A DNA stretch of 62,029 nt, from assembly GCA_023413555.1 (NCBI GenBank), contig JAEZPG010000012.1, positions 1-62,029 of the forward strand, read 5' to 3'. Every line of letters starts with the position of its first letter. Positions within the stretch are counted from its first letter, which is position 1. Source of the DNA: Bacillota bacterium (GTDB taxonomy: Bacteria; Bacillota; Clostridia; Lachnospirales; Lachnospiraceae). The notes beneath the pieces are model-generated. The model was not told the DNA's origin, ran no database searches, and saw nothing but the letters and a program-made list of their open reading frames with translations. Positions 18,001 to 25,367 of this stretch are shown here, piece by piece. A program made the position numbers and the translations under genes.

Positions 18001-19570
18001 AGACAATGTAAAAAAGGAGAATAGCCATATGGTGGAGGTAGGTATCTATGATGATCCAGATAACCAGTATCAAGGAATCGCTTGGCTCGATGTAGACAAC
18101 AAAAATACCCTCATGATAGGCTCCTCTCAATACGGTAAGACGAATCTCATACAGTGCATCATCCGGTCAATTGTAAAAGGTGGTTCACCAAAAGAATCAG
18201 TGATTTATATCATTGATTTTGGTTCCATGGTATTAAAGAATTTTGAAAATCTCAATCATGTAGGTGGGGTGGTTTGCTCCTCAGAAGACGAAAAGCTAAA
18301 GAATCTGTTTAAGATGTTACACACAGAGATTGCACTAAGAAAAGAGAAATTAGCAGCACTGGGGCTTAGTTCCTATGCTTCCTATCGAGAAGCCGGTTAT
18401 ACAGATCTGCCACATATCTATCTCTTGGTAGATAACCTAACTGCTTTAATTGAGTTATATCTGGAGGATAACGATACCCTTCTAATCTTAATTCGGGAAG
18501 GCCTTGCTGTTGGAATATCGACCCTTGTTGCGAACTCTCAGACCACAGGGATTGGATACAAATATCTTTCCAACTTTTCCAATAAGGTAGCCCTATACTG
18601 CAATGATTCTAATGAGTATAGCTATCTATATGATCACATGATACTGCAAGCGGATGAAATCCCAGGTAGATGCGTCATAGAGCTAGAGAATCGCATGGTA
18701 GAGTGCCAGACTTACCTATCCTTTAATGGAGAAAAAGAGATTGACCGAGTTAGAGAGATGCATGCATTTGTCGAGAAGATCAATGAGGCTAATTCCAGTA
18801 TACATGCTAAGAAAATACCATGTATTCCAACCATACTGACATTTACTCAACTGCAACAGGATTTTAATGTGGAAGTGACAGAGTATAGAATTCCGGTTGG
18901 TCTTACCTATACAGAAGTAAGTCCATTTTACTTGGATATCTCCAATTTGGGGGCTATGGGTCTATGCGGGAGGAAGAATTCAGAACATAAGAACTTTATT
19001 GCATATATGATGTATTGTCTGAATGAGAATAGGACAAAGTATCCTGTTCGTACCTTCATTGTCGATGATATTTCCAGAATGTTTGCTGATCTACAGAGCT
19101 TAGATATAGTGGAGCAGTATACACTAGATATTAATAAGATTACAGATATCATTACCAGTATACATGAAGCACTGCATCTAAGGTATCAGGACATGATAGA
19201 GTCTACCAATCCGGAGAAGGTAAATGAGTTATTGCTACTTGTTATTCAAAACAATGAGGCTACAAAAGTAATATCAGATGATTTAGACCTTATGACACTG
19301 TATACGGAGATTGTTACCAAATACAAACATATGAAAGTCTGTATACTATTCTCAAATTATGAGAATGTGATTGTCTCTTATGATGCACCAGAGCCACTGC
19401 GTATGGTTAAGCAGGAGCAGCACCTTCTTTACTTTGACAATCTGGACAATCTAAAACCTTTTGATGTACCGTATGAAATTGTAAGAGAAAATAAGAAAAA
19501 ACTGGAATGCCAAGATGCATACTACATACAGGATAATACAGTAACAAAGCTGAAAATGGTCAGAGTATGA
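15062..19570 (+). CDS. essC: EssC/YukBA-type FtsK/SpoIIIE ATPase of type VII secretion
   Basis: 1502 residues, the length of EssC. Two FHA-like domains come first (KVGTSSTCDIRL and VSIGTSETCNIML), then a membrane hairpin (about 265-315), then three ATPase modules. Module 1 is intact: GTTGSGKS at 691-698 and Walker B IIIVDEFAEL with D801-E802. Module 2 has GSSQYGKT at 1020-1027 but VDN instead of DE at 1124-1125. Module 3 keeps only GLCGRKNSE near 1300. The GTG start is seven bases after AGGAG. It should drive export of WXG100-type substrates. Its FHA domains link it to the kinase and phosphatase upstream. Confidence 0.93.
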   Translation: MESRYKITISNKNVYKEIELTAEMKELKVGTSSTCDIRLSKHLFFGKIRLTFVYHNGAWSVLCSDNLYLSVGDVKKLMTKTLVHGDELIIRYQSSDSEAFTMSFMIDFDNGKRRYERAIDLASQKDVSIGTSETCNIMLKSEYVREDRVNLSRQEATCGPALLLTVIHSAYGVYHNGKKVEKKATIQNNDFIYLSDYIFYYKDNKLWTEIREDMVVRTLSYMDYAVKKQYPQFIRNTRIKVLLNTDKIAILDPPAKPVKPKNDLFMRLLPSLGMLVASGSMAFMGGAMVFFGLISGGMSVMTAVLGITEDKKDYKRGIVERIEKYYRYIEIKREEILHCRQLERQTLNEIYLSPEQEQQMFYEFSSDLFDRMPEDEDFLHIRLGTGQIKAKRSIDYKKQERLEIEDELQNMPEELWSECQMLDQAPVICELKNMNALGVIGKEPDRYALLKSIVLDLCTRQFYSDMEFVFVANEKNKDKVEWLRFLPHVNNAIGLRNIVYDSDSKNLIFEYLYNVLSNRLTEENHNKHIIAFFYDELGFNSHPISKFVSQAKELGITFLFFVDSKEDAPLYCDNLINLTSGKEAVLVDAANSAMAIPFSYSTISDAAAKNMVRLLAPVYTEEISLEGSLTKKISLFELLGISAVEDLDLSQLWAETAVYRSMSAPIGISRSGMVNLDLHDKAHGPHGLVAGTTGSGKSEILQTYILSMATLFHPYEVAFVIIDFKGGGMVNQFKNMPHLLGAITNIDGKQISRSLKSIKAELQKRQRLFAEADVNHIDKYIKKYKSKEVSIPLPHLIIIVDEFAELKAEQPDFMKELISAARIGRSLGVHLILATQKPSGQVDDQIWSNSRFKLCLKVQSPEDSNEVLKSPLAAEIKEPGRAYLQVGNNEIFELFQSAFSGAPAKLDGENIKEFTLFKVSTCGQRIPVFIQKKKESDLRNVTQLDSVVQYVTDYCKEQAIEKLPNICLPALSSCITYPDEDNVKKENSHMVEVGIYDDPDNQYQGIAWLDVDNKNTLMIGSSQYGKTNLIQCIIRSIVKGGSPKESVIYIIDFGSMVLKNFENLNHVGGVVCSSEDEKLKNLFKMLHTEIALRKEKLAALGLSSYASYREAGYTDLPHIYLLVDNLTALIELYLEDNDTLLILIREGLAVGISTLVANSQTTGIGYKYLSNFSNKVALYCNDSNEYSYLYDHMILQADEIPGRCVIELENRMVECQTYLSFNGEKEIDRVREMHAFVEKINEANSSIHAKKIPCIPTILTFTQLQQDFNVEVTEYRIPVGLTYTEVSPFYLDISNLGAMGLCGRKNSEHKNFIAYMMYCLNENRTKYPVRTFIVDDISRMFADLQSLDIVEQYTLDINKITDIITSIHEALHLRYQDMIESTNPEKVNELLLLVIQNNEATKVISDDLDLMTLYTEIVTKYKHMKVCILFSNYENVIVSYDAPEPLRMVKQEQHLLYFDNLDNLKPFDVPYEIVRENKKKLECQDAYYIQDNTVTKLKMVRV

Positions 19571-19593
19571 CGTAAAATTAGGGAGGTAGAAGT

Positions 19594-19878
19594 ATGGATT
19601 CAAATTTAGTGATTGATGATGATTATGTAACTGCTGTAGCAAATAGTTCCAACACGCGAGGAGCAGAACTAGAGAAAATATATAGTAGTTATCTAACAAT
19701 CTTAAAAGATGTAAGAGCAAACGCCATCAAAGATGGGGAAACAGCATTAGCCTTAAGTGATTTTATAAAGTGTGTCGAATTACTTCAAAATCAATTAGGT
19801 AACATATCGGGTTCCATACAAACAGATGGGAAAAAATTTCTTGTAGATGTGAATGAGGCGGATCAATATTTATTTTAG
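19594..19878 (+). CDS. Small helical protein, WXG100-sized, no WXG motif
   Basis: 94 residues behind GGGAGG. Predicted as two helices broken near residue 46 (DGETALALSDF), with no signal peptide and no Cys. Size and position right after essC are those of WXG100 (Esx) proteins, but the WXG turn is absent. It sits 14 bases upstream of a second protein of this size, so the two may form a heterodimer exported by EssC. The family assignment is by size, fold and context. Confidence 0.65.
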   Translation: MDSNLVIDDDYVTAVANSSNTRGAELEKIYSSYLTILKDVRANAIKDGETALALSDFIKCVELLQNQLGNISGSIQTDGKKFLVDVNEADQYLF

Positions 19879-19891
19879 GAGGGAAAGAGTT

Positions 19892-20155
19892 ATGCCAGAG
19901 ATTAGTGTAAGCATCACATATCTTGATACACAGATAGGGTTACTAAGATCCTTACAAACAGAGTGTAATGGTTTAGATATGAAAGCAGAAGACGTTGTAG
20001 GCGGTGGGCAAAGCATAGAAGCATATCAACAGGTGGATGAGTATTATAATACTTTAAAAGCATCCTTTAATGAATTGGTAGGGAATACAATTAGCTTTTT
20101 ACAGGATACACGCAATAAAATAGCAGAGGCAGATGCAAAAGCTGCCAAGGTTTAA
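19892..20155 (+). CDS. WXG100-like small protein, second of a pair
   Basis: 87 residues. The ATG at 19892 follows GGAGGG and is preferred to the upstream ATG at 19853, which overlaps the previous gene. Two helices are split at VGGGQSIEAY around residue 34, where WXG100 proteins carry W-x-G. The C-terminal helix ends DTRNKIAEADAKAA. It is the last gene of the secretion run. Confidence 0.65.
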   Translation: MPEISVSITYLDTQIGLLRSLQTECNGLDMKAEDVVGGGQSIEAYQQVDEYYNTLKASFNELVGNTISFLQDTRNKIAEADAKAAKV

Positions 20156-20306
20156 TTTGGCTGAGGGATGATGAGCCATAGATTGCAAAGGAGAGCATAT
20201 CATACTTTAGTCAGTACAATTGGATCAAGGAGAAAAACCACCTTAGTATCATAAATACCTAGTAAATCCAGGTCAAAGGTAAATAGTATAAAATGAGAAT
20301 TACATA

Positions 20307-20335
20307 TTGACAAGAAGAAGGTAACCTAATATAAT
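20307..20335 (+). promoter_or_regulatory. Consensus sigma-A promoter of the iron transport operon
   Basis: Perfect TTGACA at 20307-20312, 17-base spacer, perfect TATAAT at 20330-20335. It lies 46 bases before the lipoprotein ATG. A promoter this strong usually needs a repressor, and the adjacent palindrome fits one. Confidence 0.85.
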
Positions 20336-20343
20336 GGAGAAAG

Positions 20344-20368
20344 TTAGCCCAAACTAACACGAGTTAGA
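20344..20368 (+). promoter_or_regulatory. Candidate metal-repressor operator
   Basis: GTTAG at 20344-20348, CTAAC at 20355-20359 and GTTAG at 20364-20368 form overlapping inverted repeats starting at the predicted transcript start. The half sites match those of DtxR/IdeR-type boxes (GTTAG-CTAAC), though the spacing (6 and 4) is not the canonical one base. GGTAACCTAA inside the promoter spacer is another related half. Confidence 0.5.
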
Positions 20369-20381
20369 AAGAGAGGAACCT

Positions 20382-21383
20382 ATGATGAGAAATAGTAAGA
20401 AGATACTTGCGACGATAGCTTTTTCCACTATGGCTCTTGGCCTGGTAGCATGCGGAAAAAGCAATAATAAAGCAGAGAACACTGCTGAACCACAAAGCAG
20501 TGTGGAAGCAGAGAAAAACGAAAGTAATGCCTCTGATACAGTAGTAGTAAAAGACGCCCGTGGAGAGGTAACTATCCCAGCCAACCCAAAGAGAATCGTA
20601 GATATCAGTGGTAACAGCGATATCCTTTCCATCCTTGGTTATTCCGTAGTAGGAACTGCCAATTCCGATGCTTATGACTACACCAAATTCCCAACCTATT
20701 TGCAGGATGTCTTAAAGGATGCGAAGATCCTTGGTTACAGTATGCAAAATGAGATGGATGTGGAGTCCATTCTTGCGCTTAATCCAGATCTTATTATTAT
20801 CTCCTCCGTACAGGAAGGGATGTATAAACAGCTTCAGGAGATTGCACCTACTGTTATGATTGAACTAGCGCAAATTGACTGGACAGAAGATCTTATGGAA
20901 GTAGCAGGTATCTTTAATAAGACAGAAGAAGCGACCGCTTGGCTGGCTGATTATAAGAAAAAAGCAAGTGACGTAGGAGCTGCTTTAAAAGACACCTATG
21001 GAAAAGATTCCTCCTATCTTGCTTTCTTAGCAAGTGCAGGGAACATCTTCGTCTTTGATGCAGCCGGTGTAGGAAGCATTCTATACAATGATATGGGTCT
21101 TACTAAACCGAAAGGAATGCCAACCCAGTCCGATATCAGCCTTCCTGTGGTAACCTATGAAGGACTTGCTGCCATTGATGCAGACTATATCTTGGCAATT
21201 GGTACCGATGAGGACTTAAAAGCTCTTTACGAAAGCAGCATATGGAAGAACATTCCAGCTGTAAAGGCTGGCCATGTAGTAGAGCTTCCAGCGAGTCCAT
21301 ATTTCAATATGGGATACAGCTCAATTGGAAGATTAGGCTTTGTAAATGAAATAGCCGGCTTAATGGAGAAGGTTAATGAGTAA
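20382..21383 (+). CDS. Iron-siderophore-type ABC transporter, substrate-binding lipoprotein
   Basis: 333 residues. Lipoprotein signal with lipobox LVAC (Cys at about 25), an acidic low-complexity linker, then a FhuD/FeuA-type periplasmic-binding domain (VVVKDARGEVTIP, RIVDIS, LNPDLIIIS, AGHVVELPA). It should capture a ferric siderophore, heme or related metal complex at the outer membrane face and hand it to the two permeases. First gene of a four-gene operon with overlapping ends. Substrate cannot be told from sequence. Confidence 0.88.
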   Translation: MMRNSKKILATIAFSTMALGLVACGKSNNKAENTAEPQSSVEAEKNESNASDTVVVKDARGEVTIPANPKRIVDISGNSDILSILGYSVVGTANSDAYDYTKFPTYLQDVLKDAKILGYSMQNEMDVESILALNPDLIIISSVQEGMYKQLQEIAPTVMIELAQIDWTEDLMEVAGIFNKTEEATAWLADYKKKASDVGAALKDTYGKDSSYLAFLASAGNIFVFDAAGVGSILYNDMGLTKPKGMPTQSDISLPVVTYEGLAAIDADYILAIGTDEDLKALYESSIWKNIPAVKAGHVVELPASPYFNMGYSSIGRLGFVNEIAGLMEKVNE

Positions 21384-22374
21384 TCAGTCATCAAAAATGA
21401 AACTAATGTTATTTACAATAACAGGTATACTCTTAGTAGCAGCGGGATTTCTCGCTGCTATCTGCATTGGGGCAAAGTCCATTAGCCTTAATCTAGTGTT
21501 TGATAGCATTTTTCATTTTAAAGAAGATAATCTGGATATGATGCTGATTCGTGACTCCAGAATTCCTCGGGCCACAGCGTCCCTACTCATTGGAGGTATG
21601 CTTGCCTTGACCGGTGCTGGAATGCAGGGAATCACTAGAAACCCCATAGCAGACCCAACGATCCTTGGTATGTCCCAAGGGGCAACTTTTGCAATGGCTC
21701 TGTCTATTGTTACTTTTAAGATTGCAGGAGATGGCTCCGTGGTGGCAGCCATGATTGGTGCCATCCTAAGTGGAGCTTTTGTTCTCTTAATTAGTATCCG
21801 TAGTGCTGCTAACAGGAATATGTCTAAGCTATTGCTGGCCGGAACGGCTGCCAGCACCTTTTTGATAGCCTTGGCTTCTATAGTGGCGATCCTTGGAAAC
21901 CGTTCGCAAGAGCTGGCTTTTTGGATCGCAGGTGGTCTTGGCAATACGAACTGGAGTGACGTAAGGCTCCTTTTACTCTACGGGGGGATTAGTAGTCTGT
22001 TACTTATGCTTCTGACTGGGAAGATCAATATCCTTAGTTTGGGTGAGGATATGGCCATTGGATTAGGCATTCATCCTGCCAGACTACGAGTAGTTACGGT
22101 TGCCTTAATGATTCCTATAACGGCAGTTTCTGTTAGTGTGTCCGGTAATATTGTATTTGTGGGGCTTATTATTCCTCATATTGTGCGCCGCATGGTAGGG
22201 GCAGATTACCGTATGGTGCTTCCTCTGTCCTTTCTATATGGAGCAGCCTTGCTTGTCTGGGCAGACCTTCTTGCCAGAATGATCAATACGCCGTATGAGA
22301 CGCCGATTGGATTATTTACCGCCATGCTGGGAGTGCCATTTTTCTTATTTCTTGTAAGAAAGGAGAGGGGATAG
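21376..22374 (+). CDS. FecCD-family ABC permease 1
   Basis: 332 residues, about nine or ten membrane helices, with FecCD signatures (RIPRATASLLIGGMLALTGAGMQGITRNPIADPTILG near residues 55-95 and GNIVFVGLIIPHIVRRMVG near 258). The ATG overlaps the lipoprotein stop by eight bases, so translation is probably coupled. It forms half of the membrane channel for the metal complex. Confidence 0.93.
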   Translation: MSNQSSKMKLMLFTITGILLVAAGFLAAICIGAKSISLNLVFDSIFHFKEDNLDMMLIRDSRIPRATASLLIGGMLALTGAGMQGITRNPIADPTILGMSQGATFAMALSIVTFKIAGDGSVVAAMIGAILSGAFVLLISIRSAANRNMSKLLLAGTAASTFLIALASIVAILGNRSQELAFWIAGGLGNTNWSDVRLLLLYGGISSLLLMLLTGKINILSLGEDMAIGLGIHPARLRVVTVALMIPITAVSVSVSGNIVFVGLIIPHIVRRMVGADYRMVLPLSFLYGAALLVWADLLARMINTPYETPIGLFTAMLGVPFFLFLVRKERG

Positions 22375-23384
22375 TGAAAGCTCAAAATAGAGTAGTGCTA
22401 CTGTTTACAGTAGCGGGAATACTGTTACTTCTATCTATACTACTGGCGATTATGTCCGGAAGTTATTCTATCTCCATGGATCGAATCATAGAGACATTAC
22501 TGGGCAATGGCACCAAGGCAGAGAACTTTGCTGTCTTTTCGATTCGCCTTCCTCGTATGGTAATTGCCATCCTAGTAGGACTGGCTCTGTCTGCCGCTGG
22601 TTGTATCTTACAGACAGTGACCAAGAATCCTTTGGCTGAGCCCGGCATGATCGGCATGAATGCAGGAGCAGCCTTGGCTGTTGTCGCTTATCTATCCATA
22701 CAAAAAAGCACTTATTACGATGTGCTTTCCATAAATAAGATTCTTCTCATGCCCTTAATAGCTATGATAGGTGGAATGATAGCAAGTATTGTCATCTTTT
22801 TGATTGCCTACCGTAATGGGATTACGCCGGTTCGACTGATTCTAGTGGGAATCGGAGTGAATGCCGGAATTAATGCAATCATTTCCTACTATATGCTTAC
22901 CAGCTCCAAGGGAGATTATAACCAGGTGCTGACCTGGACCAACGGAAGTCTGTGGGGAAGTAGCTGGATGTATGTGAAGCTGGTAGCTCCCGTAATTCTG
23001 GTGTTAGTTTTTATCTTATTTTGCAAAAGCAGAGTATTAGATGCCCTGCAATTAGGGGAAGAGATGGCCACTGGGTTAGGGGTTCAGACCAAGAAAGAGA
23101 CGATTATCTTCTTCTTTTTAGCGGCTATCCTAGGGGCAGTTGCTACCTCTGTAGCAGGAAACATTGCATTCTTAGGGTTGATTGGTCCTCAGCTAGCCAA
23201 AAGACTGGTAGGAGGCAGACATAAGTTAATGATTCCACTGGGAGGCCTAGTTAGCGCCATTATACTAATTCTTGCAGATACCGCCGCCAGAAACCTATTC
23301 TCCCCAATGGAGATTCCCGTGGGAATTGCAGTGTCGATTATTGGAGTACCATATTTTATTTATCTGTTAATCAGAGAAAAATAG
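22374..23384 (+). CDS. FecCD-family ABC permease 2
   Basis: 336 residues, GTG start that shares one base with the previous stop. Paralogue of the upstream permease with the same landmarks (RLPRMVIAILVGLALSAAGC, KNPLAEPGMIGMNAGA, GNIAFLGLIGPQLAKRLVG). It pairs with the first permease as a heterodimeric channel, as in FecCD/FepDG systems. Confidence 0.93.
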   Translation: MKAQNRVVLLFTVAGILLLLSILLAIMSGSYSISMDRIIETLLGNGTKAENFAVFSIRLPRMVIAILVGLALSAAGCILQTVTKNPLAEPGMIGMNAGAALAVVAYLSIQKSTYYDVLSINKILLMPLIAMIGGMIASIVIFLIAYRNGITPVRLILVGIGVNAGINAIISYYMLTSSKGDYNQVLTWTNGSLWGSSWMYVKLVAPVILVLVFILFCKSRVLDALQLGEEMATGLGVQTKKETIIFFFLAAILGAVATSVAGNIAFLGLIGPQLAKRLVGGRHKLMIPLGGLVSAIILILADTAARNLFSPMEIPVGIAVSIIGVPYFIYLLIREK

Positions 23385-23395
23385 GAGGAGCTGTC

Positions 23396-24187
23396 ATGAG
23401 CATAGAGATAAGTAACTTACAAGCTGGTTACGACCAGACCATTATTATACCGAAGATGAATCTCGCCATACCAAAAGGAAAGACCACCATGATCATCGGT
23501 TCCAACGGCTGTGGCAAGTCTACTTTACTGAAATCCATCGCCAGAATTGTAAAGTTAACAAAGGGTGAGATCAAGCTTGAGGGAAGGCACCTCAAAGAGA
23601 TGGCACCTAAAGAAATCGCCAGACAGATGGCGATTCTGTCGCAGAACCCCATCATTCCCTCTAAAATCACGGTACAGGAGTTAGTAGCTTTCGGAAGATA
23701 TCCTTACCAGAAGGCATTTCGCTCCATGACCAAGGAAGACCACGATATTATCACCTGGGCTATGGAGGAGACCGGAGTATTAGAATTAAAGGACCGTGAT
23801 GTAGCTCAGCTTTCCGGTGGGCAAAGACAGAGAGTATGGATTGCCATGACCTTAGCTCAGAAAACGGACATCCTGGTACTTGACGAGCCAACTACTTATC
23901 TGGATATGGCCCACCAACTAGAGGTGCTTACCCTGCTACAGAAGTTAAATCGGAAAAATAAAACCACCATCGTCATAGTCATCCATGAGTTAAACCTAGC
24001 TGCCAAGTTTGCAGATCATTTGGTGGGAATGAAGGAGGGAGAATTGATCTTTGAAGGAGAACCCTTACAGGTGTTAACCAAAGAAAATCTAAGGAAACTA
24101 TACGGCATCGATGCTCAAATTCAGAAATCGGTAGATGGTGATTATCCAATCTGTGTGGATTTTGAATTGGTAAAAAAGATTGGGTAA
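23396..24187 (+). CDS. FepC/FhuC-type ABC transporter ATP-binding protein
   Basis: 263 residues with Walker A GSNGCGKST, Q-loop LSQNP, signature LSGGQRQR, Walker B ILVLDEPTTYLD and the switch histidine in VIHEL. It is the cytoplasmic motor of the metal-complex transporter and the last gene of the operon. Its final codons lie in a 14-base tandem repeat (24171-24212). Confidence 0.95.
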   Translation: MSIEISNLQAGYDQTIIIPKMNLAIPKGKTTMIIGSNGCGKSTLLKSIARIVKLTKGEIKLEGRHLKEMAPKEIARQMAILSQNPIIPSKITVQELVAFGRYPYQKAFRSMTKEDHDIITWAMEETGVLELKDRDVAQLSGGQRQRVWIAMTLAQKTDILVLDEPTTYLDMAHQLEVLTLLQKLNRKNKTTIVIVIHELNLAAKFADHLVGMKEGELIFEGEPLQVLTKENLRKLYGIDAQIQKSVDGDYPICVDFELVKKIG

Positions 24188-24212
24188 AAAAGATTGGGTA
24201 AAAAAGATTGGG
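24171..24212 (+). repeat. Three tandem 14-base repeats across a stop codon
   Basis: TAAAAAAGATTGGG occurs three times in a row at 24171-24184, 24185-24198 and 24199-24212. The first copy encodes the last residues (KKIG) and the next T-A-A is the stop. Copy number changes would alter only the untranslated tail. Confidence 0.9.
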
Positions 24213-24246
24213 TAAGAAGAACATAGAATAGCAGATAACTATAGTA

Positions 24247-24287
24247 GAGCTGCAACCATAAGACTGCAGCTCCTTTTCTTTTATTTT
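24247..24287 (+). terminator. Rho-independent terminator of the iron transport operon
   Basis: Eight-base stem GAGCTGCA (24247-24254) and TGCAGCTC (24265-24272), followed by CTTTTCTTTTATTTTTT. It separates the operon from the convergent queT gene. Confidence 0.85.
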
Positions 24288-24778
24288 TTATGATATACGT
24301 AGTTACCGAATATGGTGTGTTTATGACGATCCAGTGCCATTAATAGTATCATTCCTAAGACGCCACAGGCAATGACCTGACCAGCGCCTACAGTTGCCAT
24401 CATAAATGGAATACCTTCCTCTGTTCCATATGCCTTTAACAGAACAAATGGAATCACTAATGCATTTAATAGAATAGGTGGAAGGGGCACTAAGAATTTG
24501 TGTTTACGTAATCCGTAGGACAAGGCTGCGGCTACCAAAGTAGTAAGACTTCCAAAGATAAAGTCCAGTGGAGCACATCCTGCCAAAAGATTTCCAAGAA
24601 AACAACCTACAAATAAGCCTGGAATGGCAGCAGGGGTAAAGTAGGGAAGAATGGTTAGTGCTTCGCTGATTCTAAATTGAATCGCAGACACACTGATTGG
24701 TTGAAATGCCAATAACAGCATAACGTACAGACCAGCAATAATGGCTGACTGCGTGAGAAATAAAACTTTCTTATCCAT
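24281..24778 (-). CDS. queT: QueT-family queuosine precursor transporter
   Basis: 165 residues from the ATG at 24778, which follows a GGAG site; a longer frame upstream is the riboswitch leader. Five to six membrane helices with the QueT/DUF988 signatures (FRISEALTILPYF, GLFVGCFLGNLL, FGSLTTLVAAALSYGLR). QueT proteins are substrate-binding (S) components of ECF transporters and import preQ1 or a related precursor for queuosine in tRNA. The preQ1 riboswitch upstream independently supports this. Confidence 0.93.
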   Translation of the reverse strand: MDKKVLFLTQSAIIAGLYVMLLLAFQPISVSAIQFRISEALTILPYFTPAAIPGLFVGCFLGNLLAGCAPLDFIFGSLTTLVAAALSYGLRKHKFLVPLPPILLNALVIPFVLLKAYGTEEGIPFMMATVGAGQVIACGVLGMILLMALDRHKHTIFGNYVYHKK

Positions 24779-24782
24779 AGTA

Positions 24783-24828
24783 ATCTCCTTTAGTTTTGTT
24801 TTACGAGTGGAAGGTCTCGAACACTCGA
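24783..24828 (-). promoter_or_regulatory. preQ1-I riboswitch
   Basis: On the minus strand the leader has stem CGAGTG / CACTCG (24827-24822 and 24808-24803) enclosing a TTC-containing loop of 13 bases, then an A-rich tail ending ACTAA that runs into the AGGAG site. This is the preQ1-I pseudoknot plan, with the tail pairing back into the loop. The tail touches the ribosome site, so ligand binding should block translation of queT. Confidence 0.85.
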
Positions 24829-24839
24829 TTGCATTTGCT

Positions 24840-24868
24840 ACTATAACGTATATAAAGGGAAAATGCAA
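24840..24868 (-). promoter_or_regulatory. queT promoter
   Basis: Minus-strand TTGCAT (24868-24863), 17-base spacer, TATAGT (24845-24840). The transcript would start a few bases before the riboswitch stem. Confidence 0.7.
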
Positions 24869-25015
24869 GAAAAAATTATTTGTGCAAAGGTGGAAGAATC
24901 GTATTGTTGTCAGGATTTCTTTAAGTTCATATATGGTCTGGATGGAACAGGGATTAGCAAGGCACAGATTGACTAAACTGCTTTCTGAAACGTTATAATT
25001 ACTACTTAACGCCCC

Positions 25016-25044
25016 TTGTTTACATAATTGGTATCCACTATAAT
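25016..25044 (+). promoter_or_regulatory. Promoter of candidate small RNA
   Basis: TTGTTT at 25016-25021, 17-base spacer, TATAAT at 25039-25044. Transcription would begin near 25051, at the start of the structured stretch. Confidence 0.65.
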
Positions 25045-25050
25045 TATTGT

Positions 25051-25277
25051 AATCCTATGCTTTTGGGGGTTTGGTTAACATATCACACATTTGGCCGCAC
25101 TCTATCCTTAAGCCATCTTTCGTCTGTTGTCGTTATGTCAGGAGCGCTAGCAGATACAATCCACATACACGAATTGCCAATACTATGCAGGAAGCCACAT
25201 AGTATCCAAAGATGCACCGAATTACATACAAGCATGGGAGAGGAACAGCTTCTATCGTAAGACGGAAGCTGTTTTTA
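25051..25277 (+). ncRNA. Candidate structured small RNA, 6S-like layout
   Basis: The stretch between queT and the GH18 gene holds no convincing gene but has promoter, structure and terminator. The 5' TCCTATGCTT (25053-25062) pairs over ten bases with AAGCATGGGA (25230-25239). TTTGG pairs with CCAAA or CCGAA inside. A perfect hairpin ATACTATG / CATAGTAT stands at 25180-25205. The closed region is 187 bases, the size of 6S RNA, and a terminator follows directly. A 6S identity is an inference from layout; no conserved primary motif was matched. Bases 24879-25010 show nothing. Confidence 0.5.
25244..25277 (+). terminator. Rho-independent terminator of the small RNA
   Basis: Nine-base perfect stem AACAGCTTC (25244-25252) and GAAGCTGTT (25265-25273), then TTT. 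No coding gene precedes it on this strand within 1 kb. Confidence 0.8.
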
Positions 25278-25367
25278 GCTGTCATATTTAGAAAAGTTGA
25301 GGGTTACCATTGGCTCATAATATGTTATAATAAGGCACAGGGCAGAATAATCTAGGAGGATTATATT

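Noticed and set aside
20344..20359. Canonical IdeR/DtxR 19-base box
   Set aside because: The GTTAG and CTAAC halves are separated by six bases instead of one, so only a related or variant operator is claimed.
25057..25260. 67-codon frame in the gap before the GH18 gene
   Set aside because: No ribosome site and no protein-like pattern; the stretch is better explained by a structured RNA with promoter and terminator.
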